A stretch of 64,000 bases of DNA, taken from Linnemannia elongata (lineage: Eukaryota > Mortierellomycota > Mortierellomycetes > Mortierellales > Mortierellaceae). The DNA lies in NCBI GenBank assembly GCA_036320915.1, contig JAXBDG010000003.1, positions 1,736,001 to 1,800,000 on the forward strand, given 5' to 3'. The position numbers and the translations under genes are program-made. The notes under the pieces were generated by a model that saw only the letters and a program-made list of their open reading frames with translations, had not been told where the DNA came from and made no database searches. Below, one piece after another: positions 14,254 to 28,100 of this stretch (the first letter of the stretch is position 1; every line of letters begins with the position of its first letter).

Positions 14254-15132
14254 TCATGACGATGGGATGGAGGGAGGACAATGCTTTGCATGAATGAACG
14301 AATAGTGGGATGGATGTTTATGCCATGCCATGCACCCCTGTGTGTGTGTTTGAGTGTGTATGGGCCTTTTTTCCTCCTCCGTCCTTTGTTTCCTTATTAT
14401 TTGTTCGCTATTTTTTATCAGTTGGTGTGTGCGTGTGGGTGGGTGTAGGTGGGTGAAGGCAGAGGGTTTATGTTTGTACGGTTTCTATTGAGATGTGTCG
14501 TAGCTGTTGTTGTTTGATTCATCAACATCTGTCTATGCTAATGTTCTTTCTCTACACCATCTGGTTTTGTTTGTATGCGGCGCACAAGGGCTGTTTTTTT
14601 TTTTTTTACTTTCAATTGACTACATTTTGTAACAAACAATACATAAAAAAAAGTTGGCCTGGATCCCCTCCTTCTCAATCTGCTACCATGCGTCCCTTCT
14701 ACCTCCTCCATCCTTCTCCTTCATTCCTCCTTTTACGCTCTTCGATGTTTGGTTTAAGGCCCTTTGCGTGGGTACGAAATGTGGTTTGGCGAAAACCAAA
14801 TATGTTTTTGCAGTCTGTGTGTGTCAGCTGCCCCACCTGCTGCTTTATTGTTGCCCTGGCGTCTTATTTGTAGACTAATCTCCTTCGATACCACACTCAT
14901 CAACAAACAACAACAACAAAGCAACGCGTCGGATGGCATGAAGACAGGAGGCTGAAGAGAGGAAAGAGTCTCGAGTTTTTTGAATTTTGTACTTTGCTAT
15001 TGTTGTTGTTGTGGTCGTTTCTGTGATTTTAGCTCGTGATGGAAGGGTCTGCCAACGAGGAACGAGAGAAGGTGTTGTCGCCATTTTTCTCATTCGTTCG
15101 GCAACACACTATTCTACCTTGTTACTGAAGCT

Positions 15133-15136
<4 letters not shown>

Positions 15137-15171
<35 letters not shown>
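15137..15171. repeat. Poly(T) homopolymer
   Basis: Thirty-five T residues in intergenic DNA. Confidence 0.95.
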
Positions 15172-18100
15172 CCTGGCGTTGTTCTGCAGGGGGTATGATG
15201 ACGAAAAAAAAAAAAAGGATGTCCGACAAACGAGGAAGCACGGCGACAACGACGGGGTGATAAAAAATGGGTAGCATGGATACGGCGGACGAACACGAGG
15301 AAACAAAAAAAAAACACGATCGACTCGCACGCAACAAAGAACGCGTTTGCCTGTCTGCTTAGTCAATCACACCAAGAGGAATGGGGAAGGAAAGTGAGAA
15401 AATAAAATACCCGTGGTAATATTCGTCAACAAAACTTTTCAAGAAGCTCATAACATGAGCTACTCCTCTCAGAAAGTGGTGACAACTTGGAACTTGGAAC
15501 TAAATTGTCCGTGGATATATGAATAAGGAAGGAAGATCTCATCCATTCATCCATCGCACCAAAGGAAACACGAATGCGTGAACAAAGTGTTAGAGCAAGA
15601 GAGGATGGATGGATGGATGGGATGGGATAAGGTGGATGACCTAACCTGGTCCTTCCTTCCTTGTGTCTCCTTCGCACTCATGTCCTTCTTTGTCCTCGTT
15701 GTTGCTGTTGGTGTTTGTGTTTGTGTTTGTGTTTGTGTCTGTTTTTTTTTCTATCAGTGAGCAAAGGAAAATAGGCCAACGTCGTTGTTTGTTGCTGTCC
15801 TCTCTTCACCTCTTGTCATCGTGTTGGGGGGAAAAAGAAAAAAGAGGATTGAGTGCTTTTGAACAACACCCTCTCTAAGTTGAAAAAGTACCTTTTCCTC
15901 GTTTGCCCATCGTCCAATCCATTGTCTCTTCTGGCCCTTTTTTCCCAATGCTCACAACATTTTTTTCTGTTTTTACCGCTTTCCTTGTTTCTTTCCCGAG
16001 TCCATCCAAGGTTTGAACAGGAAAAAAAAGGAAGGGGTGAAGGGGGGATGGAAAGGATTTTTGTTCTCACTCATTTGAACAGCGTGCTTTTGTTCAAAGA
16101 AGAGAACTAATGAGGGGAGAAAGGGGAGGTCGAGAACACGGAGGTTGACACAGCTTTTGCGCTAATCTTCCTTGACGATTACGATCGTTCTTCCTTTTTC
16201 CTCGTTGGTTGCTGTTTATTATTCCCTATCGTCCCCTTTTCCTGTTCAAAAATAACATCCAGGATTCCAGCTTCTGGACCCCAGTCATGAATTGCTATTT
16301 AGTTCCGCAAATCGGGCCTCGATTGGTTCCGTTGGAAATGAGCATCATTGCGACCATAGGATAGGGATGAAAACTCTTCATAATCCATCATCATTGTTGC
16401 GCTTTTTTTTCCTCTTTAGAACGAATGCTAAAGCAAAAGAGAGTAAGAAAGAAAAGAGCAGGAAAAAAAAAAAAAAAAAGAGTGGGAAAAAAAACTTCTG
16501 CGCTTTGGTGGTGATTATGCAATTGCGAATGGCCCCTGTATGCAAGATGGTGCTCACGGTCAGTTCGTTCTTTGTTGTTTTGTTTGCTGACTTTGCGTGT
16601 CTGTTTGTCTGTCCGCTGGGATGCTTCCTGTGGTTGCCACTTTTCATGGCGCGACCTGGCGGGATGAAAAAAGAGTTGAAGCAGGGGTTAGGTTGAGTTT
16701 GTGCAGCCTACCCGGAGTTGCAGGTGGGAAGCAGAGAAGGAGTGGGGTGCGAACATGCGAATAGCCAACCGATTAACCGATTGACACCGAACAAACACGC
16801 ACTCTTCTTTTGACAATCATCCATGCATATGGTATGGTTTGGTATGGGGGGTATCCATACACATGATGGTGCGGAGCTCCAACGGCGGTATGGTATGGTG
16901 TGGTTGATGGAACGATGGTTCATGGGATGGAGTCGAACAAACAGTCGAGCGTCGGGATGGAATGGGAAGCGGCAAGCACCAAAGAAAACAAAAGTGCGAC
17001 ACCGACCCAACTGAAAAAAAAGAGGGTTTGGCGCTTACCCTTTCTTTCTTCAATCTTTCCCGATAATCTCACAAAGTCCTGTTCTTCTTTTTTCCTCACC
17101 GAAAAACGCAAAAAAAAAAAAAAAAAAAAAAGAAACAAGAGATCCCATTTATAAAACAATGTATCCTACGACTGGTATCTATCTAAAAGGCGTTGAGATT
17201 AGGGTTGGGAGATTAGAACAAAGGAACAAGCAAAAACTTGATTTCTTTGAACAGACAGCAGGGATTGGCTGTTCTTTCTTGCCAGAATGCCTGGCACCCG
17301 CTTTCATGTTTCATTCTAGCACAAAAGAATAGAAAAGGCATAAGCAAAACAAAGCAAAACCCACCTCGTGTGCACAGAAAACAACAGCACCAACAGTTAA
17401 CCTCACTCATTTGACTCCCGCCTTGCCCTGGCCACTTGGTGCGTGTCCCTCCTTGCCCTGTCGTTTGTTTTTACTTCTTTGTTGTTGCACAGAAAAGATT
17501 AAATAACCAAAATGGAGCCGAACGACTTTTCTTTAGTACGACCTTACCCCTCCTCTCTCTTTTTGGCCGGTTTGTTCAATCAATGCGCGTAACCATTTCT
17601 CCTATCCTGGAGTAACCGACCTTTTGTACAATAGAATATGCCCTGCTTACGTTTTCTAACGTTTCCTTTGTTACGAGCGTATTGTAACTAACTATTCATC
17701 GATCACGACGACTACAGCAACTACAACAACAACAAAGGAGAGTGGTAGCTCGGATAAACATAGCGTGACAAAAGGGCATCATACTCCTCGGCATGAATGG
17801 TCGAGGGGTGAATGATGATCATGTCAGCAAACGCGTCGTTTGGAAAGTGTTACAACTAGACCCACTGGACCTTTTGGATGCATGGTTGCATTCACTTACA
17901 CTCCCCCACCCAACGCAACGGCAACATAAATAGCAAGAGACGCGAACGACGAGTGATACTTTTCATTTCATCGGCAAGATGGACTAGGCGTTTCAGAATA
18001 AGCATTTCAATCGGAGAGCTGCTTTGTTGTTGTTGTTGTTGTTGACGTTGTTTTTTGTTGTTTGTTGCCGATTTGTTTATGATCATCCTTCTCCTCATCT

Positions 18101-20611
18101 TCTTCTACCTGACAAGGCGCGTAATGTTACCTCTACATAAGATACGTGCTTGGTTCAGCACAAAAGCAAACTCCATGCATAAGCAAGCACCTATTTACTT
18201 TTGCAGTCCGTGTTCCATTTGTTTTGTTCTCCTTCGCTGGGAATGAGAAGGCACTTTTTTTGAGGCCCACAAACCGCACGGGTTGAGTCTGTGCCACGCA
18301 TACTATTTTTTTTTTCCTTCTTCTTCATCCATCGTTTTTGCGTACTTGCTCCAATGTCCCAGCATATCCCTTCGTATTTTCAATCATGCAAAAAAAGAAA
18401 AGAACCAGATAGCATCGCCTGCTTTTATTGTCATTGTGCAGTTTGATGGAATTGACACAGCGCGGGGCGCCTTGGGAATATCTGAATTGTTCAATCTTTC
18501 ATATGATCTCATGAACGCGAAGGGGAGAGAAGTGAAAGTGAGGTTAAAGCAAAGGGGAAGGGGAATGAGACAGGAAGCAGAGAAAAGAAGAAAAGAAGGA
18601 AGGGGTAACTAAGAAAAGCACCTCGGCAGATTTCGAAAGGGGAGGGGAGGATGCATTGTTGTCAACTAATGTCGTACGCAATGTTGCTGTTCTATGCAAT
18701 GTCAAAGAGAAATGTCGTTGAGGAGGAAGGAGGGAGTGTTATGCAGTATGGGGATGAAACCCTAGAAAAGGAACAAAGAAGGGGTCAGCATAATCTATAG
18801 AAGTAGTAGTGAATTGACCAAGAGTCTGTACACATGCATCTCTTTCTCTTTACCACTTTCTCTTTCGTTCATCCCTTTACTTGCTCCCCTTGCTACTCTT
18901 CCTACATAGTCCAGTCCAACAAAGTCGTGAAGGCCAGTCTCGTTTTCGCGGAATGAAAAAAAAAAGAGAGAAACGCGCATTAAAAGAAAAATAGTGTTAC
19001 ACACAAAAGGTGTTGGTAAGTAGACTATTATGGGTATACTTTCTCTCCTTCCCTTGGTCATGAGGTTTTGCTCGTGAAAAAAAAAAGGTTGGTGTTCATC
19101 CCCTTCCTTAAAAGTGTCGCGATTTTTTTTTATTAGGTCTTCAAAGTAGATACGAAGCCAGTCGTTCAATGGTCGGGTAGATCGAGCCTGCACAAGGAGA
19201 TACAGAAAGAGAAAGAGAGGAGAATGTAGAAAAGGGGTTTGTAAACAGAAACGCGCACGAGAATGTAAGCGGATAGGGTTAGAACGACACGAAGAGCTGT
19301 AGCCAAAAGACAAGTGAAAAAAAAAAGAAAGCACCGCAAGGAGGCGACATTTGGCCGGCAGAAAGCGACATCCCGCCCAAAATTGATCCTTTGTTTGCTT
19401 CTTTTACACACGGGGAGAATAAATAAAGTGTGCATAGGGATTGAATTGAGTGTCGAGTAAACAATAATCTTTTGAGAGGAAGGAGAGATGTCATAAGTCA
19501 GGGCAAGGTGTGTGTGAGTGTGCATAGGATAGTTGGGGCGATCGCCATCTGTCAAAAAAATACTTCCGTACGCATCAGAGCGCACGACGCGCGCGCAAAA
19601 TGAGGCGGTGGCTCACTATTTACAGAATACAACCAAACAATTCAATTGTGGACTATGGTAAAAATACAAAGGGTGGTATTTGTTGCACATTGGTGAGGGC
19701 AGTATGACTTTCTACGCCATTGCTTCCTTTTCTCGCGTGCAAAGGCGCTGTAGAGCTCTTTCCAAAGGTGAAAAGGGCCAAATTGTTTCAGTAATAACAG
19801 ACATTGCCTGACCTTTTGTTGTTTTCTTCGTGTCCATGAGAAACACAGTGTAATGAAGAGGAACACAAGGAAGGAACAATGCGCCACACATGTATCCGTT
19901 TCCTTCGTTTATGTTTGTTATTTTCGGATCCCAGGAATGGGCTTTCCTTAGTCAATGACGGATCTATGCATCGGGAGCGCTCAACGTGGAAAATGAGGGT
20001 AGAAACAAAATGATAACTAATAGGTCGATTTGCTGCGCGCGTCCCAATTCCTCTGGGTTTATGAAGTTCAGGCCAAAACCTGTCGTGTATCGGTTCCTGA
20101 ATTGGGGGCGCGACCAAAGATGAATCGTAGAAAGAGGGTGATCTGGAACATGTCGAATACAAAGACGTGGGAAGGGTTGATCGTTATTGGCCACTTTCAC
20201 ACCGCTCGCTCCTCACTGAACACCTTTATCATACACAGGGAAAGGGAAAGGGGAAATTTATATCAGATGTTAGGGCAATTCCTTGTCTTGGATGTATTGC
20301 ACATAGGGCAGGGTAAGGGCCAAGGAAGGGCAAGGAAGGGCAGGCAAAACAGCAAACATATAGCAATTTGCACAGGTCTCATACGGGACAGAAAGAAATA
20401 AAGGAGAAGTGTTATGGGATAGTGTTGGATGGAGGCAGCAAAGGAAAATGAACTGGACATTCCATGGATGTATCGTTTCTCATTGACAAGAAGGGAGGAT
20501 GAAAGATGAGAAACCCAATTTTGCGCCATGGTCTCACCATGAGATTTCTATGTTTCGACTGCTGCCATTGAAGATGTCCATGATCAAGTGAGGAAAGTAT
20601 GATGGAGGAGG

Positions 20612-20634
20612 ACTGCTGCCAGACTGGCAGCAGT
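20612..20634. repeat. Near-perfect palindrome, 11-bp arms, 1-bp spacer
   Basis: ACTGCTGCCAG, one A, then CTGGCAGCAGT. The arms match exactly as an inverted repeat. It could be a dyad-symmetric protein site or chance; it lies about 1.6 kb upstream of the giant gene's start codon. Confidence 0.8.
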
Positions 20635-21629
20635 TAAACCAATTCGTTCTTTGCGACAAGAGATATGAAGACAAGAAGGGGGAGACGATTGTGTCTAAGC
20701 AAGCACAGCAGGTGCAAATCCCTGTATGACAAGAAGTGGCTGTCAACAAAAAGAAAAAAAAAGGGAAAAAGAAAAAGATCCGACCTGGATGTGTGGGTAG
20801 GGTAGCTAATAGTCCAATGCTCTCAAAACAATATACTTCTTATTTTATAACTTTTGACGACGAGCGAATTGAAACGAATGGGAGATGAAGGACACCTTTA
20901 GCCCTAATATTTCACCAGTTGGGTGAAATAGGTTGTATGTTTCCGGGTGTTCTTGTCAGCAAAGCAAAGCAAAGCCGAGGAAAGGTTAATGGTGCGCAAG
21001 AGTTGATTCTTTTCCTCATGGTTCTTTCTTCCTTCATTCCTTTTGCTTGTGCTGAACAACATCAAGCATGTAGCACGATGGGTGAGAAGCATTGCCACAA
21101 TGTGAAAAGGTCAATTGGACTTTCTTTTTATTTTTTACTTGTAGCTATTTTTTATTTCTATCTCAGCAATGTCGAATGATTAAAGTTGCTTACCATACAC
21201 ACACAAAGAAGAATAAGCCGCGGGGCCATATCCCATCCAGACACACATAGCACGCATGTGGCAAGGAATGAGTGTGGCCCTTGGTGGCCAAGTTGACTTT
21301 CTGGTCAGCGCGAGGGTTGTCATGTCTTCCAATTGACGAGGGTGATAGTAGATGTGGTGCTTAGATATCCACAGCATGAGATGACAAAGGCTTGCGAAGA
21401 GACAGCATGGCAGTTTCTATTTTATCTCTTCTTTGAATCGGGTTTATATATACACATAACCTTGCATTGTGAGAGCATTGGGACAAATGGACAAATGGAC
21501 AATGGACAATGGTGTTTGTATGCCAATGATGTTGCGATTGAATTGAAATGTGCACGATTGAGTAATGTTCCTCCTCCCGGGAGTTGTTTCCCATGGTCTT
21601 CTGTTGCATATACCTTTTCTAGCCATCCA

Positions 21630-22195
21630 CCATCCATTGATACACTTCATCCTCCTCCTCCTATTTTTCTCTTTTCTTGCTTCTTTCCCCCTTTTTCTCT
21701 CTTTTTTCTTTTCTTTTTCCCTTCTTTCCCCCTTGTTCACCCCACACTTGTCTCGACATTGTGTTTGAATTCAAGAAGACCCTTTCCCCTCTTCAACCCA
21801 TTCTTCCTCTTCATCACACACACTCTCTCTTCATTCACTCATTCCTTTCTTTTTCTCACCGTCGAGTAAAAAAAACCACACTCTCACTCACACCCACTTC
21901 TCCGCCCTTCTCACAAAAAATACAAAAAAAATCAGCAGCTCCAACCTTTAACAATCCCACTCTAGGACAAAAACCAAAAAAACAACAGGCAGACGTTTCT
22001 ACTAACCATTACTAACGAAAAAAACACCAATTGAAAAGCAACACTTTTCTCTGTATTTAACTGTACATAAAAAACAGGTTCTAGGAAAGCACAAAAGCAT
22101 CGCTACTTTTTTTTATTTTTTTATTCTTTAGCACAAAAACCACCCTTCCAGCCGATTCTTCCCCTCCATCTCATTTTCTTTCAACACACAACATC
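21630..22195 (+). promoter_or_regulatory. CT-rich then A-rich leader of the giant gene
   Basis: About 240 bp of dense C/T on the sense strand (21630-21870) is followed by A-rich sequence with AAAAAC runs up to the ATG at 22196. This matches the pyrimidine-rich upstream pattern of the other genes here. Neither a TATA box nor a transcription start can be fixed by eye. Confidence 0.45.
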
Positions 22196-25100
22196 ATGTC
22201 GGCTTCGCCTACAGCTTCAAACAGATCCAGCAGGGTCTTGTCTTTCCCCAACGGGGCCTTTTATATCCAGTCCGGCATTGCTGGTCTTGTGCTCGATATT
22301 GAGAGCGGTTTCTTGAAGGACCCTCTCAAGGCCGGTGCCCGCGTTGAACTTGCCCACCGCAAGTCGACCAAGAGCTCGACCGACTCCTTCCCCGCATTGG
22401 AGCAGCAGCTCTGGAGGGCCGAGGAGAACTACATTGTCAATGTCCGCACTGGTCACGTCTTGGATATCCAAGGAGGTAAAAAAAAAAAAAAAAAATGGAA
22501 AAGAAATGTCGATTTGAAAAAATGGAAGTAATTTCAGATTTTCTCTTTATTATTGCGTCTTTGCAACCTGTCCATTGGTGAGATGGGGGAAAAGGCGCAA
22601 CAGATAAAAGAAAAGTAATGGAAAAAAAAGGAACAATGAAACGAAACGACCGGGAGAGGAAGTGATGAGCAACAGATGATAGAGAGAAAAGTTTACCCAA
22701 AGAAGAGAAGAGTTGGAGAAAGTGACGAGAGCAGGTGCCAATATGAGTTGAGTGAGAGGGAAGAGATATGAGAGAGAGGTCCAGAGGGGAAAAACAAAAG
22801 ACGACCGTTCACGGATGTTCCTTTCCATCTTCCCTATTAAAAGTATCAGATTCTCAACGGTCGTGGGAGTGAAAAAAAAAAGGGGGGGGGGACAAGAAAC
22901 AACAGGCGGAATGCATGGAAGAGAGATATGTTCTGCGTTGAAAAGGGGATAGATGGAAGGAAGGATTGAATATGGGAAGAAGGTGCATGTTCAGTCCATA
23001 GGAGACCATTTGTTCATACCACTCATTCAACATGTGTTGATAAAAAAAATGGAGATGGTGCGCCAATGAGAAGAAAACAAAGGAAATCAGTCCATTGAGC
23101 GTCAGGCACATGAATTCTTCACACACAGGAGAGAAAAGAAAAAGGAAGTGGTTGTTGAAATGCTTCCGCAAATGGTCGCGGAGTAGAAGCATCCCATGCC
23201 AACGGCATCTTCATGCACTGACTGACCATTATTATCATCAATTATCCTATTTCAATCATCCCTTAGGTGTTGTCCGTTCGGGCTCGCGTGTCATTCAAAA
23301 CGTCCGCAAGACCGGCAAGGTAAACAAGAAACAGCCATATCAACAGCAGCAGCAGCAACAGTAACAACAACAACAACGGTGACAACAGTGGCAGTGGACA
23401 GCAATATCGATAGCAGTGGATACAGTATGCGGTTGCCCACAGACAAAAGACGACAGACAGGAGACAGCAGGCAATCAATGGCGATAAGAAACTACAAGAG
23501 TCAGAGAGAGAGAGAGAGAGAGAGAGTGTGTGTGTGTGTGTGAGAGGGTGACAAAATCAAATTAAAGGAATGAATCCGACGAGGATGTGTGCCCAGATGT
23601 TAACAAAGTGGTATTTCGCCATATTTTTTTTCCTTCTGCGTGTTTTAGGATGCCGCCGGTCAGCATTGGTTAAACGATGATGGTGTTTTCACCCTGGCCA
23701 GCAATCCCAAGTTTGTCATCACAATCGACGGCGATGCAACCCGTGACGGAACCCGTATTACTATCCAAGAAAAGAAAGCATACAACGAAAAGCAAAAATG
23801 TAAGCGCCCACCATCCCACCTTATCCCATCCCATCCCGCCACTCCCCACCTTTCCACCACCAAAGAGCCAGACCAAATCCAACCCCTGCTTACAAAATCA
23901 ACTCCCGCCAAGGAACAGGCACTGAAAAGAAAAGAAAAATGTTGGCTCTCATTTCATTCATCTGCCTTGGACATTTGACTGACTCTTATTGGTCTTTTCT
24001 TTTTTATCGTTTTTCAATTTGCAATGAACAACAGGGTATTACCCCGGTGGTGGTGATAGCCGACCTGCCTCCCCATCGCCTTCAAGAGCAGAATCTATCT
24101 CTATTCGCCCCGATAACTTCCCTACAAGCTGGTTCTACATCAAGTCGGCCGCCTCTGGTCTCGTAGTCGATATCGAGCATGGTTACTTCACAGATCCAAT
24201 GAAGGCTGGTGCCCGCGCCGAGATGAACCACCAGAAGATCGACCAGGGTGACGGTCGCCACTCTCTCCTCGAGCTCCAGCTCTGGCGGTACGAGGCTGGT
24301 TACTTGATCAACCGTCGTACTGGCTTTGTTCTCGACATCCAGGGTGGTAAGGGCGCTATTTGGATCTATTGGAGCTTGTCTGTTTATATATATTTTGTGT
24401 GTTTTGTGCATTTGATGTCCGTCTGTGCGTCAATGCATGGATGCATGCAATACACATGCATGTTTGTGATCGTCTTGGTGTTTGTACGTGTATTTACGAC
24501 CAGTGGTATTTATACGTATTTTCGTCCAAAATGTCATTATTTCTTAGGCACCCTTAAATTGAACGCAAGAGTTATTCAGTGGCAACGCAAGGCTGGTCAA
24601 GAGGCCCGCAACCAGCACTGGTTCTACGAAAACGGCTTTATTGCCAATGTCTACAACTCTCGACTTGTCCTGGATATCGACGGCGATGGCTCAAAGGATG
24701 GCGCAAAGATTGCTGTCGGAGAGCGCAAGGCCATCGCCAACTCGGACCAGCAATGTAAGCACCTCATCCTGGTGTTTTTCTTTTCAGTTGTGTGGGAATA
24801 GACTCACATCTTTCTTACTAAACAAATTCTTTCTTTGTCACCCAAAATAGGGCTCTTGGAGGAGGTCAGGTTTACATGGTTGAGTGTCCCAGCAGCACCA
24901 GTAGCAATCGATGAAGTCATCGAGCGTGAGAGTAAGTTGACCGGTCCATCGTGGGAACCAACCACCAGGATATGAAGGATTGCGGTGATAGACAGTACTG
25001 GCAAAAGCCGCCTGTTAACAATAGTTCTCCTCTGTTTTTAACTAGTCCCCGCACCAGTACAGGCACCTCCTGTTACCACTGTTCTCCCCACCAACGGCTG

Positions 25101-28100
25101 GTTCTACATTAAGTCAAAATCCTCTGGTCTTGTTATCGATGTCGAACAAAGCCTCTTGTCCAACCCCATGGATCCTAACGTCCTTGTCAACATGAGCACC
25201 CAAATCAGCGACGATTCGGATTCCGACCACTCCAAGATCGAGTCTCAGCTCTGGCGGTACGATGCCGGTCAGATTATCAACAGACGCTCTGGCCTCGTTC
25301 TCGACTGCAAGCAGGGTGTTGTTCGCTATGGTGCTCGTCTGATGCAGGGTGTCCCCAAGCAAGGAAAGGAGGCTCACCACCAGCGCTGGGAGTCCGTTGA
25401 GGGTGTTTTGATTGTTCAGGGTAAGCCTACCTTCGCCATCGACATCGAGGGTGACGGCACCAAGGCTGGCTCCCGCCTTTCGCTCCAGCGCCCCAAGTCC
25501 CAGAACAACTCGGACCAACAGTGGGTCTTCCAGCTCGCTACTTTCGAGTGGCTCCAGCACGACCGCAACGTTACAAGGACCATCACCGAGCAGACTACTG
25601 TGTTATCCAAGGTCGTCCCCATCACCAAGGGCGACTGGTTCTTCATCAAGTCCAGCGCCACTGGTTTGGTCATGGATTTGGAGGCTGGCTGGATCACCTC
25701 CCCCACCGATGTTGGCGCCTACATTTCCATGAAGAAGCAGCGCTCGCTCGAGGATACCGACAAGAGCCTATTGGAGAGGCAGTTGTGGAGATACGAGGAT
25801 GGCTACTTCTTCAACCGCAGGACCGGCTATGTCATCGACATCTATGGTCGCTCTGCTGTTGTTGGTGTCAAGTTGATCCAGCAACACAAGGCCACTACTG
25901 AGGAGGACGGTCAGCACAACCAGCTCTGGAACGTTGTTGATGGCAACATCCAGTTGTTGCACAACCCAAAGCTTATCATCAACGTTGAGTCTAACAAGGA
26001 CAGCTCCCGTGTCCAGTTGGTCGAGAGCAAGTCGACTGTCAACACATGGACTCTTGAGCTCGCCCAGACCACCTGGTTGAAGCACTCCAGAGCCGTCAGC
26101 CGCTCTGCCTCCTACGACGAGGGTCTCGAGGTTGCTGAGGTCTCTGCACATGCCGAGTTCCCAGTCAACAGTTGGTTCTACATCAAGTCCAAGGCTTCGA
26201 ACCATGTCCTCGACATTGAGCACGGCTTCCTCAAGGATCACACTAAGCCCGGTGCTTACCTCCAGCTCAACCACCAGAAGCTCCGAGCCTCTGCCCAAAA
26301 GCACGCTCTCTTGGAGCTCCAGCTCTGGCGCTTCGAGAACGGTTACATCATTAACCGTCGTACTGGCTTGGTTCTCGATGCCGCTGAGGGTAGCTTGAAG
26401 GCCGGCACTCGCCTTATCCAGTGGACTCGCAATACTCAGGACAACGCCAACCAGCAGTGGGCTGTCTCCAACGGCTTCATTCACCTGAAGGGCTTCCCTA
26501 ATCTTGTTCTCGATGTCGATGGTGACGGCACCCGCGAGCGTGCTCGCATCTCCCTTGGCGAGCGCAAGGACAAGAAGAACCTTGACCAGCGCTGTAAGTT
26601 GTCGACACGATTTCAGGGAGCTTATATTAATGCACATATGAAAGTGTCACAAGTCCACTAACATACAGACATTCACCACGACCATTCCATATATAGGGAC
26701 CTTCGAGTCTGTTCAGTTCACCTGGTTGGCTCTCGAGCGCAGCTACAGCACTATTGAGAACGATGTCGAGTTACTCAAGGAGTACGAGATCAACCACTTG
26801 GCTCGTGTTGTCGACCACAGCCATGCGCCTGTCAACTGCTGGTTCTATTTGAAGTCTGGCATCAGCGACCTCGTCCTCGAGGTTGAGCACGGACGACAGA
26901 TTAACCATCTCCAGGCCGGTTCCCAGGTCAAGTTGGCCCACCAGAGGCTCAAGTCTGGCAAGCACTCGCATGCACTTCTCGAGCTTCAGCTCTGGCGTTT
27001 CGATGATGGTTACATTGTTAATCGTCGCTCTGGACTCGTCCTTGCAGTTGACAACAGTAAGCTAAGGAGTCTATATTCGTTTTATATGTTCTCTACAGCC
27101 TTTCATCATACTCTTGATACTTTGTACTCACCAACTCTCTCTCACTCTCTTTCTCTTATTTTTACTTGTGCTTTTCTAGTCGAAGCCAACGCTAAGCTTG
27201 TTCAGGCTACCAAGTCCACCTCTGAGACCCAGCGCTGGGTTATCGAGCAAGGTGTCCTCCGCCTTGCTCACCGCAGGGAGTTTGCCCTCTTCCTTTCCTA
27301 TGGTCGCCAGGGTTCCAACGCCTTCATTCGCCAGGTCCGCCGTGGTGAGATCCTTCAGAGCTGGTCCTTCTCCGAGGTTCACTTCTCTTGGTTGACTTTG
27401 GACCGCCCCGTCATTGAACAGACTGAGGAACAGCTCGATATTTTGAACGAGAGCGAGGTTACCTACCTCAAGAAGGAGCAGATCCGCATCACCAGACTTG
27501 AGAGATTCTCCAAGACCTCGTACTTCTTTATCCGCGCCTCCAACGGATATGTCGTCGACATTGAGAACGGATTCGGCATCAACCACATGCGCGTTGGTGC
27601 TCATGCCACCGTCCATCCTCAGACCACCGCTGCTTCTGCCAACCAGCATGCTCTCCTTGACATCCAGCTGTGGACCCTCAAGGATGGTTACCTGATCAAC
27701 AAGCGCACTGGTTTGGCTTTGACCATCCAGGGTGAAGCCAAGGAGAGCGTCCACTTGATCCAAGCTCTCCCCAAGGACTCCATCAAGTGGTCGATCGAGG
27801 GAGGCCACATCTTCCCGGAGCAGCACTCTCACCTTGCCCTCAACATCCGTGACGGACAAGTCATCCTCGTTGAGCGCACTGTCGCTGTCTCCTGGTCCAT
27901 ATACCAGGTCTCCTTCTCCTGGCTTGTCTGGACCGAGGTCATCCTTCTTGAAACCGAGCGGTCTGAGGACTTTGAGTTCTACGAGGAGTTCGAGGAGATT
28001 GTTCTCCGCTCCTCTGCCACCTCCACTGAAGTCATTGAGTATGCCAAGACCGAGCAGCGTATCATTGCCCCTAGCGACGCATGGTTCTACTTGGTTGCCG

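Larger units (their letters stand above)
13627..22195. other. Gene-poor 8.6-kb region upstream of the giant gene
   Basis: No convincing gene on either strand; frames that stay open are short and low in complexity. Visible elements are AATAAA at 13722, a 30-bp A run at 14222-14251, a 35-bp T run at 15137-15171, a TGTTTG-type hexamer run at about 15709-15739, and a 23-bp palindrome at 20612-20634. From about 21630 to 21870 the plus strand is strongly CT-rich and then A-rich up to the ATG at 22196, which looks like the core promoter and leader of the giant gene. Confidence 0.55.

Noticed and set aside
19788..20200. Overlapping minus-strand frames around 20000 that look partly protein-like
   Set aside because: Two different frames look equally plausible over the same bases, and neither has a start, a splice chain or a family, so the resemblance is probably chance.
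20690..20730. Possible tRNA B-box-like GGTGCAAATCC
   Set aside because: It differs from the GGTTCRANNCC consensus, and I could not fold a cloverleaf or find a matching A box.
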